A stretch of DNA of 50,850 nt from Rhizobium sp. Q54 (lineage in GTDB: Bacteria; Pseudomonadota; Alphaproteobacteria; Rhizobiales; Aestuariivirgaceae). The notes below the pieces were generated by a model. The model saw nothing but the letters and a program-made list of their open reading frames with translations. It did no database searches and was not told the DNA's origin. Shown here in pieces: positions 8,132 to 16,674 of this stretch (within the stretch, counting starts at the first letter, position 1; each line of letters starts with the position of its first letter). A program made the translations under genes and the position numbers. The stretch lies in assembly GCA_945889445.1 (NCBI GenBank), contig CAMDBX010000020.1, positions 1 to 50,850 on the forward strand, written 5' to 3'.

Positions 8132-8563
8132 TCAAGTGCCAACGGCACTTCGCTGCGAGGCGATCTCGGCTCCATATTGTTCAATCAGTCCGGCAAGCGC
8201 CCTAGAGCAGACAATAGACAGAGCCGTCTCCATGTTGCAGAGCCGCACCGTCCTCTGCCGCTTCTCGTCAAAATCCCTTAGCTGCTTCTCAACATGCATG
8301 GGGTACACATCAACAAGGCAGGTTTCGCCGGAAACGCGCAGGCGATGGAACTCGAAGCTGCCGAGCCGACGCTGCCGGACCTGGCCTACAAGCCCGGCCT
8401 CTTCCCTCGCCTCCCGCGCAGCCACATCTGGAGGCGACAGTCCTGAAATCGGGTTCCCCTTGGGAATGATCCAGCGCCCGCTGCCCCGGCTGGTCACCAG
8501 GAACACATCGATGGTGCCATCGGCATTGGCTCTGACCGGGAGGGCTGCGATTTGTCGGAGCAT
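8132..8563 (-). CDS. Nudix hydrolase
   Basis: This 143-residue enzyme has a Nudix fold. The Nudix box is visible as PKGNPISGLSPPDVAARE followed by AREEAGLVG. The REAREEAG core keeps the catalytic glutamates, while the usual first glutamate is replaced by leucine, as in alphaproteobacterial members with PKGxPxxGLS. A tryptophan and PKG just before the box resemble enzymes that cleave diphosphoinositol polyphosphates or dinucleoside polyphosphates. Lying between two CYTH genes and near PPK2, it may act on polyphosphate-type substrates, but the true substrate is unknown. It is convergent with the CYTH gene and divergent from the CYTH-CHAD gene. Confidence 0.88.
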   Translation of the reverse strand: MLRQIAALPVRANADGTIDVFLVTSRGSGRWIIPKGNPISGLSPPDVAAREAREEAGLVGQVRQRRLGSFEFHRLRVSGETCLVDVYPMHVEKQLRDFDEKRQRTVRLCNMETALSIVCSRALAGLIEQYGAEIASQRSAVGT

Positions 8564-8681
8564 GCGGGACGTCCAGTCGGCAAACGTGATTCGGTCTCAA
8601 TTATGGGTCCGATCCTTGTCACACACTCGACATACTTCGGGGGCCGAGACAAGCTAGAGTGCCGGCTGGGGAGGTCAAAAC

Positions 8682-10280
8682 ATGAACGGCGATCCAGTAG
8701 CCAGGCCCGATTCGTCTCCAACCGCTCAGGCAACGGAGGCAGCGAAATCCGGACGCGAAGTGGAGATCAAGTTTCGGGCAGACCCAGCAACGGTTCAGGC
8801 GGTGCTGAACGCTCCGCAGCTTGCTGGCGTCACTGTCGGCCCGGAGCGGGAAATTGTTTCGATTTATTTCGACACGCCATCTCGCGAGCTGAAACGCAAG
8901 GGCCTCACCCTTCGGCTACGCCGCAAAGGTCGTGCTGCGCCGGTGCTCGGCGTGAAGTGGACTGGAGAAACAACCGAGGATGCCTTTACGCGTGGCGAGA
9001 TCGAGGTGCGAGCGCCGGAGGGGATGCCCAACATCAACCTCTTCGAGCCAACGCTGCGCGATCGCATGAAGTCGGTGATCGGGGAGGCTAGCATAATCCC
9101 CTTGTTCGAAACCCGTTTCAAGCGCCGGACCGCTGTTCTCACCCATGGCCGCTCCACCATCGAACTCGCCGTCGATCATGGGGCAATCATCGCGGGAGAT
9201 GCACGCTTGCCATTAGCGGAGCTGGAACTCGAACTGAAGAGTGGAAACATCGCCGATCTCGTCAGCTGTGCACGGGGGCTCGCCAAGGAATGCAGCCTCA
9301 GCCTTCAGTTCGAACCGAAGGCGGGGCGCGGCTACCGCTTGCTGGAGGGTGAAGCGGCACGGCCGCAAAAGGCACTGCCAGTCGCCCTGACCCGGACTGC
9401 AAATTTCGACGATCTCATCACCGCTGTCATATCCAGCAGCCTCATGCATTTCGTTGCAAACTGGACATCGCTGAACGACTCCGATGCGCCAGAATCCATT
9501 CATCAACTGCGGGTGGCACTCCGCCGCATGCGAAGTGCCCTGAGCATCTTCCGGAAAACAATCACGCTGCCTGAACTGGAGGATATTCGGTCCGAGGCGC
9601 GTCGCATTGCGTCCGCACTGGGACCGGCGCGCGAGTGTGATGCATTCCGGCAAAACGCCCTTGCCGGACCATTCCGCAATCAGTCAAAGCGCTTCAATTC
9701 CGCCGCAGTCCTGCTCGAGGTCGTCGAGAAACGCCGCCAGGAAAGCTACCTCAGCGCGCGTCAGATCATTGAAAGTCCAGCAACGACACTCTTCGTTCTC
9801 GACGTCCAGTCATTCCTGCTGCGACGTGCCTGGCGCACCGCACTTGCCCCGCAGGAACTGTCCCTGCTGACATCAGAAGCTCGCGCCTTCGCAGGCCCGG
9901 TGCTTGACAGGCTGAGGCGGCGGGTCCTGAAGCGCGGAAAGCATCTTCCCGACATGCCGGATGATGAGCGCCACGAACTCCGCATTGCTTTGAAGAACCT
10001 CCGCTACGCGATCGAGTTTTTTGGTAGCCTGTTCGGCAACGGCAAAGACGTGAGAGACTTCCTGCGGATCGTCGCAGATCTGCAGGAGGACCTCGGCATC
10101 CACAATGATTCCGTCACAGCCGAGAGCTTCATCGCCACGCTAGACGTCGAGAACAACGCCGAGGCACAATACGCGGCTGGATACCTGTTGGGATATTACC
10201 GCCATGCCACAATTCTAGCCGACACTCATTTGTCGAAAAAGTGGAAGAACTTCCGACGCGCTACTACTTTCTGGGCATGA
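8682..10280 (+). CDS. CYTH-CHAD polyphosphate-related protein
   Basis: The 532-residue protein has two parts. The N-terminal CYTH domain (about residues 25-220) has the ExExK motif at Glu26, Glu28 and Lys30 in REVEIKF. The C-terminal CHAD domain (about 250-520) contains repeated helical motifs with conserved histidines, seen as IHQLRVALRRMRSAL and RHELRIALKNLRYAIEFF. CHAD domains bind inorganic polyphosphate and locate to polyphosphate granules; CYTH domains bind or cleave tripolyphosphate. The next gene, PPK2, begins 31 bases downstream, so the two are probably cotranscribed: a synthase/kinase with a polymer-binding partner. The ATG at 8682 is preceded by GGGGAGG. Length and domain order are typical. 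Confidence 0.93.
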   Translation: MNGDPVARPDSSPTAQATEAAKSGREVEIKFRADPATVQAVLNAPQLAGVTVGPEREIVSIYFDTPSRELKRKGLTLRLRRKGRAAPVLGVKWTGETTEDAFTRGEIEVRAPEGMPNINLFEPTLRDRMKSVIGEASIIPLFETRFKRRTAVLTHGRSTIELAVDHGAIIAGDARLPLAELELELKSGNIADLVSCARGLAKECSLSLQFEPKAGRGYRLLEGEAARPQKALPVALTRTANFDDLITAVISSSLMHFVANWTSLNDSDAPESIHQLRVALRRMRSALSIFRKTITLPELEDIRSEARRIASALGPARECDAFRQNALAGPFRNQSKRFNSAAVLLEVVEKRRQESYLSARQIIESPATTLFVLDVQSFLLRRAWRTALAPQELSLLTSEARAFAGPVLDRLRRRVLKRGKHLPDMPDDERHELRIALKNLRYAIEFFGSLFGNGKDVRDFLRIVADLQEDLGIHNDSVTAESFIATLDVENNAEAQYAAGYLLGYYRHATILADTHLSKKWKNFRRATTFWA

Positions 10281-10311
10281 CCAGACACGACATCAAAAAG
10301 GGAGACGGGAC

Positions 10312-11217
10312 GTGAACACGCAGCTTCTCGAAGAGGAATACGTCCGGCAGGACTGGCTCGACAGCCTCGACGAGGAACTTGAGCAAGAGCTAGATGACGG
10401 ACGCCTTGATGCACTGGTCGAGGATGAAGATGGAGGCATGGCCGATCTCGGCCGCCGTTTCTACTACGAAGAACTGTTCCGCCTGCAACGCGAACTGATC
10501 AAGCTTCAGGATTGGGTAGCCACGACGAAGCAGAAGGTCGTGGTGATCTTCGAGGGTCGCGATGCCGCCGGCAAGGGTGGCGTCATCAAGCGTATCACGC
10601 AGCGGCTCAACCCGCGTGTCTGTCGCGTGGTTGCCCTTCCCGCGCCCAGCGAACGCGAACGCGGGCAGTGGTATTTCCAGCGCTACGTTCCGCATCTTCC
10701 AGGGCCTGGAGAGATCGTGCTGTTCGACCGCTCATGGTACAATCGCGCCGGCGTCGAACGGGTGATGGGATTCTGCACCGAGGAAGATGTCGCTGAGTTC
10801 TTCCGCAGCTGCCCTGAGTTCGAGCGCATGCTGGTGCGCTCCGGCATAAAAGTGGTCAAATACTGGTTCTCGATCACCGACAATGAGCAGCACAAGCGCT
10901 TCCTGATGCGCATCCGCGACCCGCTGAAGCAGTGGAAGCTGAGCCCAATGGACCTGCAGTCCCGCGTGCGATGGGAAGCCTATACCAAAGCCAAGGAGGC
11001 GATGCTCGAACACACCAACATCGCGGAAGCGCCGTGGTGGGTAGTCGAAGCCGTCGACAAGAAGCGGGCACGGTTGAACTGCATTGCGCATCTCCTGAGT
11101 CAGTTCCCTTACGAGGAGATCGTCAGGCCGGAGGTCGTTCTACCGGAGCGGGTGCACAATCCTGACTACCACCGCGGACCTATCCCGAAGAACATGTACG
11201 TTCCTGCAAAATACTAA
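10312..11217 (+). CDS. ppk2: Polyphosphate kinase 2 (PPK2)
   Basis: The 301-residue protein is a PPK2-family kinase, which transfers phosphate between polyphosphate and nucleotides, usually favouring NDP phosphorylation to NTP at the expense of polyphosphate. Walker A is FEGRDAAGKGGVIK, Walker B and lid residues are VLFDRSWYNRAGVERVMGF (19 residues), and the conserved WKLSPMD and RVRWEAYTKAKEAM segments follow. A long acidic N-terminal leader (LDEELEQELDDG) precedes the catalytic domain, as in class I members. The start is GTG at 10312 with GGGAGACGGGAC before it. The gene follows the CYTH-CHAD gene closely, and its stop overlaps the converging acyltransferase gene by four bases. Confidence 0.94.
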   Translation: MNTQLLEEEYVRQDWLDSLDEELEQELDDGRLDALVEDEDGGMADLGRRFYYEELFRLQRELIKLQDWVATTKQKVVVIFEGRDAAGKGGVIKRITQRLNPRVCRVVALPAPSERERGQWYFQRYVPHLPGPGEIVLFDRSWYNRAGVERVMGFCTEEDVAEFFRSCPEFERMLVRSGIKVVKYWFSITDNEQHKRFLMRIRDPLKQWKLSPMDLQSRVRWEAYTKAKEAMLEHTNIAEAPWWVVEAVDKKRARLNCIAHLLSQFPYEEIVRPEVVLPERVHNPDYHRGPIPKNMYVPAKY

Positions 11218-12125
11218 TCGAAAGTGATGTGACGGGGCCAGCGGAACTCCAGTTCCGCTGGCGGGGCATCGGGTCCACGCAACGATAGCGTGCGGCAGCG
11301 CAAGTCCTTGATCACTGCATCGCGCGCGCCGATCAGCTTAAGGTCTTCAGCCCGCACCGGCGTGCCGATGGTGACCGATATCCGGGTGCTCTGACGCCGC
11401 CGCGACTCACTGAACAGCAGCGCCACTCGAAGGGCATAGTGGATGTGGCTCGCGATCTGGAACAGCCTTGAGTTCTGCCCCTGGAAGCAGACCGGCACGA
11501 CCGTCACGCCTGGGAGCAGCGCAAGCTTTGCCACAAAGGGGTGCCATGCCGCATCCACCGCCGGCCCGCGCCATGGGGATGGCGATGTCGAAACACTGCC
11601 CGCCGGGAACACCGCGACGGCATGGCCGCCGCGCAGCCATTCAACGCAACGCCGGCGCGTCAACGCTGATGTCTGTACAGCCTCAGTCGTGCCGCCAAAG
11701 TCGACCGGGAGCAAGAACTCGCGTGCCTCGGGAATCTGGCACAGCAGGCTGTGGGTCATGACCTTTGTGTCGGGCCGCACGGTGGTTGCCAGATGGCCCA
11801 ACATGAGGCCGTCGATCACACCGAAGGGATGGTTGGCAACGAACAGGACCGGCCCCTCGGATGGCACGCGCGTCAACGCCGAAGCATCAATGTCGATCGT
11901 GATGTCGAGAAGGCGCATGGCGGCTGCGAAAAAATTCTCTCCCTCCGGTGGGTTCACGGCCCATTCGCGATAGAGACGCTCAAGACGCTGCTGTCCGCTG
12001 AGGCGCTCCACCGCGCGAATGAAGCTGCGGTTCAGCCATCGCTGCTCAGGACGGGAGTAGGAAAAGCGGATGGCGCCACGCTGCGTGCGGTTGCGCAATT
12101 CGGCATATTCGAAAGTCTCGGTCAT
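11214..12125 (-). CDS. PlsC-like acyltransferase
   Basis: The 303-residue protein is related to the lysophospholipid acyltransferase family, in the branch often labelled putative hemolysin. The acceptor motif is VANHPFGVIDG (histidine and aspartate separated by five residues), followed by a block around VFPAGSVSTSP that corresponds to the second acyltransferase motif, and VVPVCFQGQNSRLF. Such enzymes transfer acyl groups from acyl-ACP or acyl-CoA to lysolipids, including lyso-ornithine lipid. Ornithine lipids often replace phospholipids under phosphate starvation, which would suit the neighbourhood, but no ornithine N-acyltransferase (OlsB) is present here, so that role is speculative. Its gene end overlaps the PPK2 stop. 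Confidence 0.8.
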   Translation of the reverse strand: MTETFEYAELRNRTQRGAIRFSYSRPEQRWLNRSFIRAVERLSGQQRLERLYREWAVNPPEGENFFAAAMRLLDITIDIDASALTRVPSEGPVLFVANHPFGVIDGLMLGHLATTVRPDTKVMTHSLLCQIPEAREFLLPVDFGGTTEAVQTSALTRRRCVEWLRGGHAVAVFPAGSVSTSPSPWRGPAVDAAWHPFVAKLALLPGVTVVPVCFQGQNSRLFQIASHIHYALRVALLFSESRRRQSTRISVTIGTPVRAEDLKLIGARDAVIKDLRCRTLSLRGPDAPPAELEFRWPRHITFD

Positions 12126-12222
12126 TTGTCCTGCCGCAAATTTTTGATTCTTCTGTTGCGGAAGGATGACAGGAATATGAACCCGCCAACAAACATTGGG
12201 CCCATGCGCACTGGCGATTTGG

Positions 12223-12240
12223 GTGACATAGCACTGTCAC
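12223..12240 (+). promoter_or_regulatory. Pho-box-like site before the ABC importer
   Basis: GTGACAT-AGCA-CTGTCAC matches the PhoB pattern of two CTGTCAT/C heptamers with a four-base spacer at 12 of 14 positions by my count. It lies 72 bases upstream of the substrate-binding protein start. The same bases contain a 6-bp inverted repeat (GTGACA/TGTCAC), so weaker binding in the opposite orientation, toward the acyltransferase gene, is possible. Confidence 0.6.
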
Positions 12241-12311
12241 ATGATGGGCCTAGTCACGCCCCGTCGTAGCGATCGTCGACGCGCGGCGTGGCAACACAAC
12301 AGGATATGATC

Positions 12312-13415
12312 ATGAAATTCACAACCCGACTTCTGCATTCCACCATGGCTCTCGCCATGCTTGCATCGGTGGTACCCGCCCATGCTGGCGCGATGGAAGA
12401 CCTCGTGGCCGCCGCGCAGAAGGAAGGCGAGCTGACCGTCATCGCTCTGCCGCATGACTGGTGTGGCTATGGCAAGGTGATCGAAGGCTTCAAGGCCAAG
12501 TACGGCCTCAAAGTCAACGAACTCAATCCCGACGCAGGCTCGGCCGATGAACTCGAGGCGATCCGCGCCAACAAGGACAACAAGGGCCCGCAGGCTCCGG
12601 ACGTGATCGACGTCGGCCTCGCCTTTGGCCCGCAGGCCCAGAAGGAAGGCCTGCTGCAGCCTTACAAGGTCATGACCTGGGACGAGATCCCGGCTGACGT
12701 TAAGGACGCCGACGGACATTGGTACGCTGACTACTACGGCGTCATGGCTTTTGGCGTGAACAAGGACATCGTGAAGACGACTCCGGCCGACTGGTCCGAC
12801 CTTCTGAAGTCCGATTACGCCGCTTCGGTTGCTCTCACGGGCGATCCGCGCGCCTCGAACCAGGCAATCCTCGCCATCATGTCGGCCGGCATGTCGCGGG
12901 GTGCCAAGCCTGGCATCGAGTCGGGCGAGAAGGGCCTCGAACTGATGGCTGAGCTCAACAAGGCCGGCAACTTCGTTCCCGTCACCGGCAAGTCGGGCAC
13001 CATCGCCCAGGGCCAGACGCCAATCGTCATCGCCTGGGACTACAACCTGCTGGCCTGGCGCGACAGCCTGAAGGGCAACCCCCCGATGGACGTGGTGATC
13101 CCGGCTTCCTCGTCGCTCGCCGGTGTCTACGTGCAGGCGATCTCGGCCTTCGCGCCGCATCCGAGCGCCGCAAAGCTGTGGATGGAATATCTCTACTCGG
13201 ATGAAGGCCAGCTCGCCTGGCTCGAGGGCTATTGCCACCCGGCCCGCTTCAACGCCATGTCGGCCGCCGGCAAAATCCCGGCTGACCTGCTGGCCAAGCT
13301 GCCGCCCGCCGAAGGCTATGCTAAGGCCGTGTTCCCCACCGTCGAGCAGCAGGAGGCCAACAAGGCCGCTGTGACCGGTGGCTGGGACAAGGTCGTCGGC
13401 GCCAACGTTCAGTAA
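12312..13415 (+). CDS. ABC importer, periplasmic substrate-binding protein
   Basis: The 367-residue protein starts with a cleavable signal peptide (MKFTTRLLHSTMALAM, cleavage near VPAHAGA) and then has the fold of the extracellular solute-binding families that serve iron, polyamine, 2-aminoethylphosphonate and sugar-phosphate importers. I chose the ATG at 12312 because AGGA sits eight bases upstream; the ATG six bases earlier is too close. Notable segments are LPHDWCGYGK, ending strand 1, and DVIDVGLAFGPQA. I cannot tell the substrate from sequence. A Pho-box-like site upstream and nearby phosphonate and arsenic genes suggest a phosphorus-containing or anionic ligand. A strong hairpin follows the stop before the first permease gene. 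Confidence 0.88.
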   Translation: MKFTTRLLHSTMALAMLASVVPAHAGAMEDLVAAAQKEGELTVIALPHDWCGYGKVIEGFKAKYGLKVNELNPDAGSADELEAIRANKDNKGPQAPDVIDVGLAFGPQAQKEGLLQPYKVMTWDEIPADVKDADGHWYADYYGVMAFGVNKDIVKTTPADWSDLLKSDYAASVALTGDPRASNQAILAIMSAGMSRGAKPGIESGEKGLELMAELNKAGNFVPVTGKSGTIAQGQTPIVIAWDYNLLAWRDSLKGNPPMDVVIPASSSLAGVYVQAISAFAPHPSAAKLWMEYLYSDEGQLAWLEGYCHPARFNAMSAAGKIPADLLAKLPPAEGYAKAVFPTVEQQEANKAAVTGGWDKVVGANVQ

Positions 13416-13437
13416 GTAGCGTACCCACCCCAAACTT

Positions 13438-13466
13438 GCTCCGTCCCGTACCTCTCGGGACGGAGC
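13438..13466 (+). terminator. Intercistronic hairpin after the binding-protein gene
   Basis: GCTCCGTCCCG (13438-13448) pairs perfectly with CGGGACGGAGC (13456-13466) around a seven-base loop and is followed by CTTTATTT. It lies between the binding-protein gene and the first permease. Such hairpins stabilise the upstream message or cause partial termination, giving more binding protein than membrane components. Confidence 0.7.
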
Positions 13467-13486
13467 CTTTATTTGGAACACTTGCC

Positions 13487-14362
13487 ATGAGCGCGAATGC
13501 CCCTCTGCGGCGCAGCGAAGCGAACCTCCTCAAGTGGTTCGGCGTGGTGCCCTTCGCGCTGTTCGCGCTGCTGTTCCTCATCCTGCCGACGATCCGGATC
13601 GTCATCGCATCCTTTCAGACGCCGGATGGGTTCTTCACCCTCGGCAACATCGCCGGCCTCGCCGCGCCAAACATCGTTGACGCCACGATACTGTCGCTGA
13701 AACTCAGCCTGCTCACCGCCTTCTTCGGTTGTTTTCTGGGCCTCGGCATCGCCATCGCCGTAACGCGGGGCGGGCTCCCGGAGTGGCTGCGTGGCGGCAT
13801 GCTGACGTTCTCGGGCGTCGCTTCCAATTTCGCTGGTGTGCCGCTGGCCTTCGCCTTCATAGCCACGCTGGGCCGCCTCGGCCTCATCACCGTGCTGTTG
13901 CGTGACTGGTTTGGCATCAATCTCGCCGCGCTGGGCTTCAATCTCATCAGCTTCACCGGTCTCGCCGTGACCTATCTCTACTTTCAGATCCCGCTGATGA
14001 TCCTGATCATCACGCCAGCCCTCGACGGTCTCAAGCGTGAGTGGAACGAGGCGGCCCAGACGCTGGGTGCCAACAATGTACAATACTGGCGGATGGTGGC
14101 ACTGCCCGTCCTGTGGCCTGCGCTGCTGGGGTCCTTCGCGCTCCTATTCGCCAATGCCTTCGGCGCGGTGGCCACCGCCATGGCGCTCACTGGATCTGCA
14201 CTGTCCATCATTCCCATCATTCTCTTTGCGCAGATTCGTGGTGATGTTCTGAATGATCCGCACCTCGGCTATGCGTTGGCCTTCGGAATGATCGTCGTCA
14301 CCGGCATCGCCAACCTCATCTACATCCTGTTGCGCGTGCGCGCCGAACGGTGGCTCAAGTGA
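13487..14362 (+). CDS. ABC importer permease, first subunit
   Basis: The 291-residue membrane protein belongs to the PotB/FbpB-type permeases with about six transmembrane helices; hydrophobic runs begin at FGVVPFALFALLF and recur through LIYILL near the end. The coupling loop to the ATPase is recognisable as EWNEAAQTLGANNVQYWRMV (an EAA motif). It carries the bound solute across the inner membrane together with the next permease. The ATG at 13487 begins MSANAPL; the frame extends upstream into the hairpin, but this is not likely to be translated. The stop lies 13 bases inside the next gene, so the two permeases are coupled. Substrate unknown. Confidence 0.88.
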   Translation: MSANAPLRRSEANLLKWFGVVPFALFALLFLILPTIRIVIASFQTPDGFFTLGNIAGLAAPNIVDATILSLKLSLLTAFFGCFLGLGIAIAVTRGGLPEWLRGGMLTFSGVASNFAGVPLAFAFIATLGRLGLITVLLRDWFGINLAALGFNLISFTGLAVTYLYFQIPLMILIITPALDGLKREWNEAAQTLGANNVQYWRMVALPVLWPALLGSFALLFANAFGAVATAMALTGSALSIIPIILFAQIRGDVLNDPHLGYALAFGMIVVTGIANLIYILLRVRAERWLK

Positions 14363-15147
14363 AGTCCGGCAAGTTCTGGGCCTGGATCGCTGCCGCCGGC
14401 GGCATCATCTACTTCCTGCTGCCGCTCATCGGCACGTTCGAGTTTTCGCTGCGTGCCCGCCGCGGCGTCTATTCCTTCGACGCCTACCGAAGCGTTCTGT
14501 TCGATCCACAGTTTCAGGAAACATTCCTCTATTCGATCGTCATGGCCCTTCTCACCATCGTCATGGGCGTGCTGATCGTGACGCCAACGGCCTTCTGGGT
14601 GAGGCTCAAACTGCCCGCCATCCGCCCTGTCGTGGAGTTTATCACGCTACTTCCGCTGGTGATCCCGCCTATCGTGCTCGTCTTCGGATATATCCGCCTC
14701 TACAATACATCAAGTTTCCTCCCGCTCACCGGCTCGACCATGGGTACCAACCTTCTGCTGATGCTGGGCTACACAACGTTGGCACTGCCTTATATGTACC
14801 GCGCCGTCGACACCGGACTGCGCACCCTTGATGTCCGCACCATGACAGAAGCCGCACAGATGCTGGGAGCCGGATGGATCACAATCCTCGGGCGGTTGAT
14901 CCTCCCCAATGTGCTGGTTGCCGTACTATCCGGCGCCTTCCTCACCTTCGCGATTGTGATAGGCGAGTATGTGCTGGCAGCTCTCCTCAACCGCCCGGCT
15001 TTCGGGCCCTACATGGTGTGGATGGGCTCAAACCGTGCCTATGAGCCAGCGGCACTTGCCGTCATCGCATTTGCCGTCACCTGGGGTTGCCTGGGGCTCA
15101 TTCAGCTTGCCACGCGCCTTGCCCCGCATACGAGAGCCAAACGCTGA
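14350..15147 (+). CDS. ABC importer permease, second subunit
   Basis: The 265-residue protein is a PotC-type permease with about six membrane helices, starting with WAWIAAAGGIIYFLLPLIG. The EAA coupling loop is MTEAAQMLGAGWITILGRL (19 residues). It forms the translocation channel with the preceding permease. The start is GTG at 14350, which overlaps the upstream gene by 13 bases; a second GTG at 14359 is an alternative. Its TGA overlaps the ATG of the ATPase gene. All four genes from 12312 to 16205 therefore form one compact importer operon. Confidence 0.87.
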   Translation: MAQVKSGKFWAWIAAAGGIIYFLLPLIGTFEFSLRARRGVYSFDAYRSVLFDPQFQETFLYSIVMALLTIVMGVLIVTPTAFWVRLKLPAIRPVVEFITLLPLVIPPIVLVFGYIRLYNTSSFLPLTGSTMGTNLLLMLGYTTLALPYMYRAVDTGLRTLDVRTMTEAAQMLGAGWITILGRLILPNVLVAVLSGAFLTFAIVIGEYVLAALLNRPAFGPYMVWMGSNRAYEPAALAVIAFAVTWGCLGLIQLATRLAPHTRAKR

Positions 15148-16205
15148 TGTCCTTCATCCAACTCAACCGTCTCGCCAAGCAGTTTGGCTCCACAAAGGTC
15201 GTCAACGACTTCTCGCTGTCAATCCCCAAGGGTGCCTTCGTATCGCTGCTCGGTCCTTCGGGCTGCGGCAAGACCACCGTGCTGCGCATGCTGGCAGGCC
15301 TCGAGACTCCGACCGCTGGCTCCATCACGATTGACGGCCGGGACGTGACGGGGTTGAAGGCCAATCAGCGCCAGATCGGCATGGTGTTCCAGGCTTATGC
15401 GCTGTTCCCCAACCTGACGGTTGCCCAGAACGTCGCCTTCGGGCTCCGCGTCGCCAACAAGCCGCGCGCCGAGATCGACAAGCGCGTAATGGAAATGCTG
15501 GAACTGATCGGTCTGCCCGACCTTGGCGGCCGCTACCCCTTCCAACTATCAGGTGGTCAGCAGCAGCGCGTGGCGCTGGCGCGCGCCATCGCACCCCGCC
15601 CGCGCGTCCTGCTGCTTGATGAGCCGCTCTCGGCCCTCGATGCCAAGATCCGCGTCAGCCTGCGGAGCGAAATCCGCGCCATCCAACGTGAACTCGGCAT
15701 CACAACGGTGTTCGTGACGCATGATCAGGAAGAAGCGCTTAGCATCTCTGACCAGGTTGTTGTCATGTACAAGGGGATCGCCGAGCAGGCGGGAACCCCC
15801 TTCGAAGTCTATAACGCGCCCAAGACACGGTTCGTCGCCACCTTCGTCGGCACGCTCAATGTGCTGCAGGCAACGGTAGAGGATTCGGCGAGCGGAACTG
15901 TAAGGGTGGGCGACTTTGTTTTTCCGGTCAGCATGGCTGCCCCATCGGGCAACGGTGCCCGGATCTCCCTGGCCATTCGGCCCGAAAGCATCAGGCTCAA
16001 AGGCGCAGAGGCCTGCGACATCAATGTCCCAGCCGACATCCAGGACGTCTCCTTCCTTGGCTCGGTCATCCGCATCCGGGCCATGGTCCTCGGTGCACCA
16101 GTCGAGTTCGACATGTTCAACCAACCGGACATGCCACCACCCGCCCCTGGCTCCCGTGTCACCGTCGGCATCAACAGCCGCGACCTGCTCCTTCTTGCCG
16201 ACTAA
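15147..16205 (+). CDS. ABC importer ATP-binding protein
   Basis: The 352-residue ATPase powers the importer. Walker A is GPSGCGKTTVLRML (near residue 38), the Q-loop is VFQAYALFPN, the signature is [15 protein letters not shown], Walker B is VLLLDEPLSALDA, and the switch histidine is in FVTHDQEEAL. After about residue 240 comes a TOBE-type regulatory domain (LNVLQATVEDSASGTVRVGD, then SLAIRPESIRL). This architecture belongs to the PotA/FbpC/PhnT group. The ATG at 15147 overlaps the previous stop (TGATG). No separate terminator follows; 68 bases later the arsR gene begins, with its own regulatory sites between. Confidence 0.92.
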   Translation: MSFIQLNRLAKQFGSTKVVNDFSLSIPKGAFVSLLGPSGCGKTTVLRMLAGLETPTAGSITIDGRDVTGLKANQRQIGMVFQAYALFPNLTVAQNVAFGLRVANKPRAEIDKRVMEMLELIGLPDLGGRYPFQLSGGQQQRVALARAIAPRPRVLLLDEPLSALDAKIRVSLRSEIRAIQRELGITTVFVTHDQEEALSISDQVVVMYKGIAEQAGTPFEVYNAPKTRFVATFVGTLNVLQATVEDSASGTVRVGDFVFPVSMAAPSGNGARISLAIRPESIRLKGAEACDINVPADIQDVSFLGSVIRIRAMVLGAPVEFDMFNQPDMPPPAPGSRVTVGINSRDLLLLAD

Positions 16206-16230
16206 GACGGTCTGGTTTGCCGCCGATCGT

Positions 16231-16248
16231 CCGTCACGCGATTGTCAT
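16231..16248 (+). promoter_or_regulatory. Pho-box-like site before arsR
   Basis: CCGTCAC-GCGA-TTGTCAT matches the PhoB half-site pattern at 12 of 14 positions by my count and lies 25 bases before the arsR start. If bound by PhoB it would link the arsenate-export genes to phosphate starvation. Confidence 0.55.
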
Positions 16249-16253
16249 AGATT

Positions 16254-16273
16254 GTGTCGATATCTCTCGACAC
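16254..16273 (+). promoter_or_regulatory. Inverted repeat at the arsR start, probable ArsR operator
   Basis: GTGTCGA-N6-TCGACAC is a perfect seven-base inverted repeat ending immediately before the arsR ATG. ArsR/SmtB repressors bind such dyads and release DNA on binding arsenite. It lies six bases after the Pho-box-like site. Confidence 0.6.
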
Positions 16274-16660
16274 ATGAGAGCAATTGAAGCAATCGAAGCC
16301 TTGTCGGCGCTTGCGCAGGGCACGCGTCTGGAGGCGTTCCGCCTGCTGGTGAACCACGAACCCGAAGGGCTGCCGGCAGGGGACATCGCGCGCCTGCTGA
16401 ACGTGCCTCACAATACCTTGTCCAGCCACCTCGCCACACTAGCCCGCGCGGGGTTAGTCACGGTCGAACGCCGAAGCCGGACGATGATTTACCGCGTCGA
16501 ACTTGGGACCGTCCGGAGCCTGGTGATGTTCCTTCTCAGGGACTGCTGCAACGGTCAGCCCGAACTATGCAGCCCCCTGGTTGACGAGATCGCAAGAGTG
16601 TGTTCGCCCCAAGTAGCTTGCGGATGCGAGGAAAACGAGTCTTTGCGCCCGGCAGATTGA
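16274..16660 (+). CDS. arsR: ArsR family transcriptional repressor
   Basis: The 128-residue protein is a winged-helix ArsR/SmtB regulator: [15 protein letters not shown], then [21 protein letters not shown] as the DNA-reading helices, and the wing [17 protein letters not shown]. The C-terminal half is rich in cysteine (Cys91, Cys92, Cys99, Cys110, Cys116, Cys118), a plausible arsenite-binding site. The pair Cys91-Cys92 resembles ArsR variants whose metalloid site is near the C terminus rather than in the recognition helix. The start at 16274 fits the family N terminus; an upstream extension is in frame but would overlap the operator. The arsenic-specific GAPDH gene begins 14 bases after its stop. 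Confidence 0.9.
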   Translation: MRAIEAIEALSALAQGTRLEAFRLLVNHEPEGLPAGDIARLLNVPHNTLSSHLATLARAGLVTVERRSRTMIYRVELGTVRSLVMFLLRDCCNGQPELCSPLVDEIARVCSPQVACGCEENESLRPAD

Positions 16661-16674
16661 TCGAGGAGAAACTC

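Noticed and set aside
8616-8633. Pho-box-like sequence TTGTCAC-ACAC-TCGACAT before the CYTH-CHAD gene
   Set aside because: Only about 10 of 14 positions match and the second half-site is poor, so I do not count it with the six stronger sites.
12237-13481. Minus-strand frame of 414 codons opposite the binding-protein gene
   Set aside because: It is the antisense of a protein with a signal peptide, a clear fold and a ribosome binding site; its composition is that of a shadow frame in high-GC DNA.
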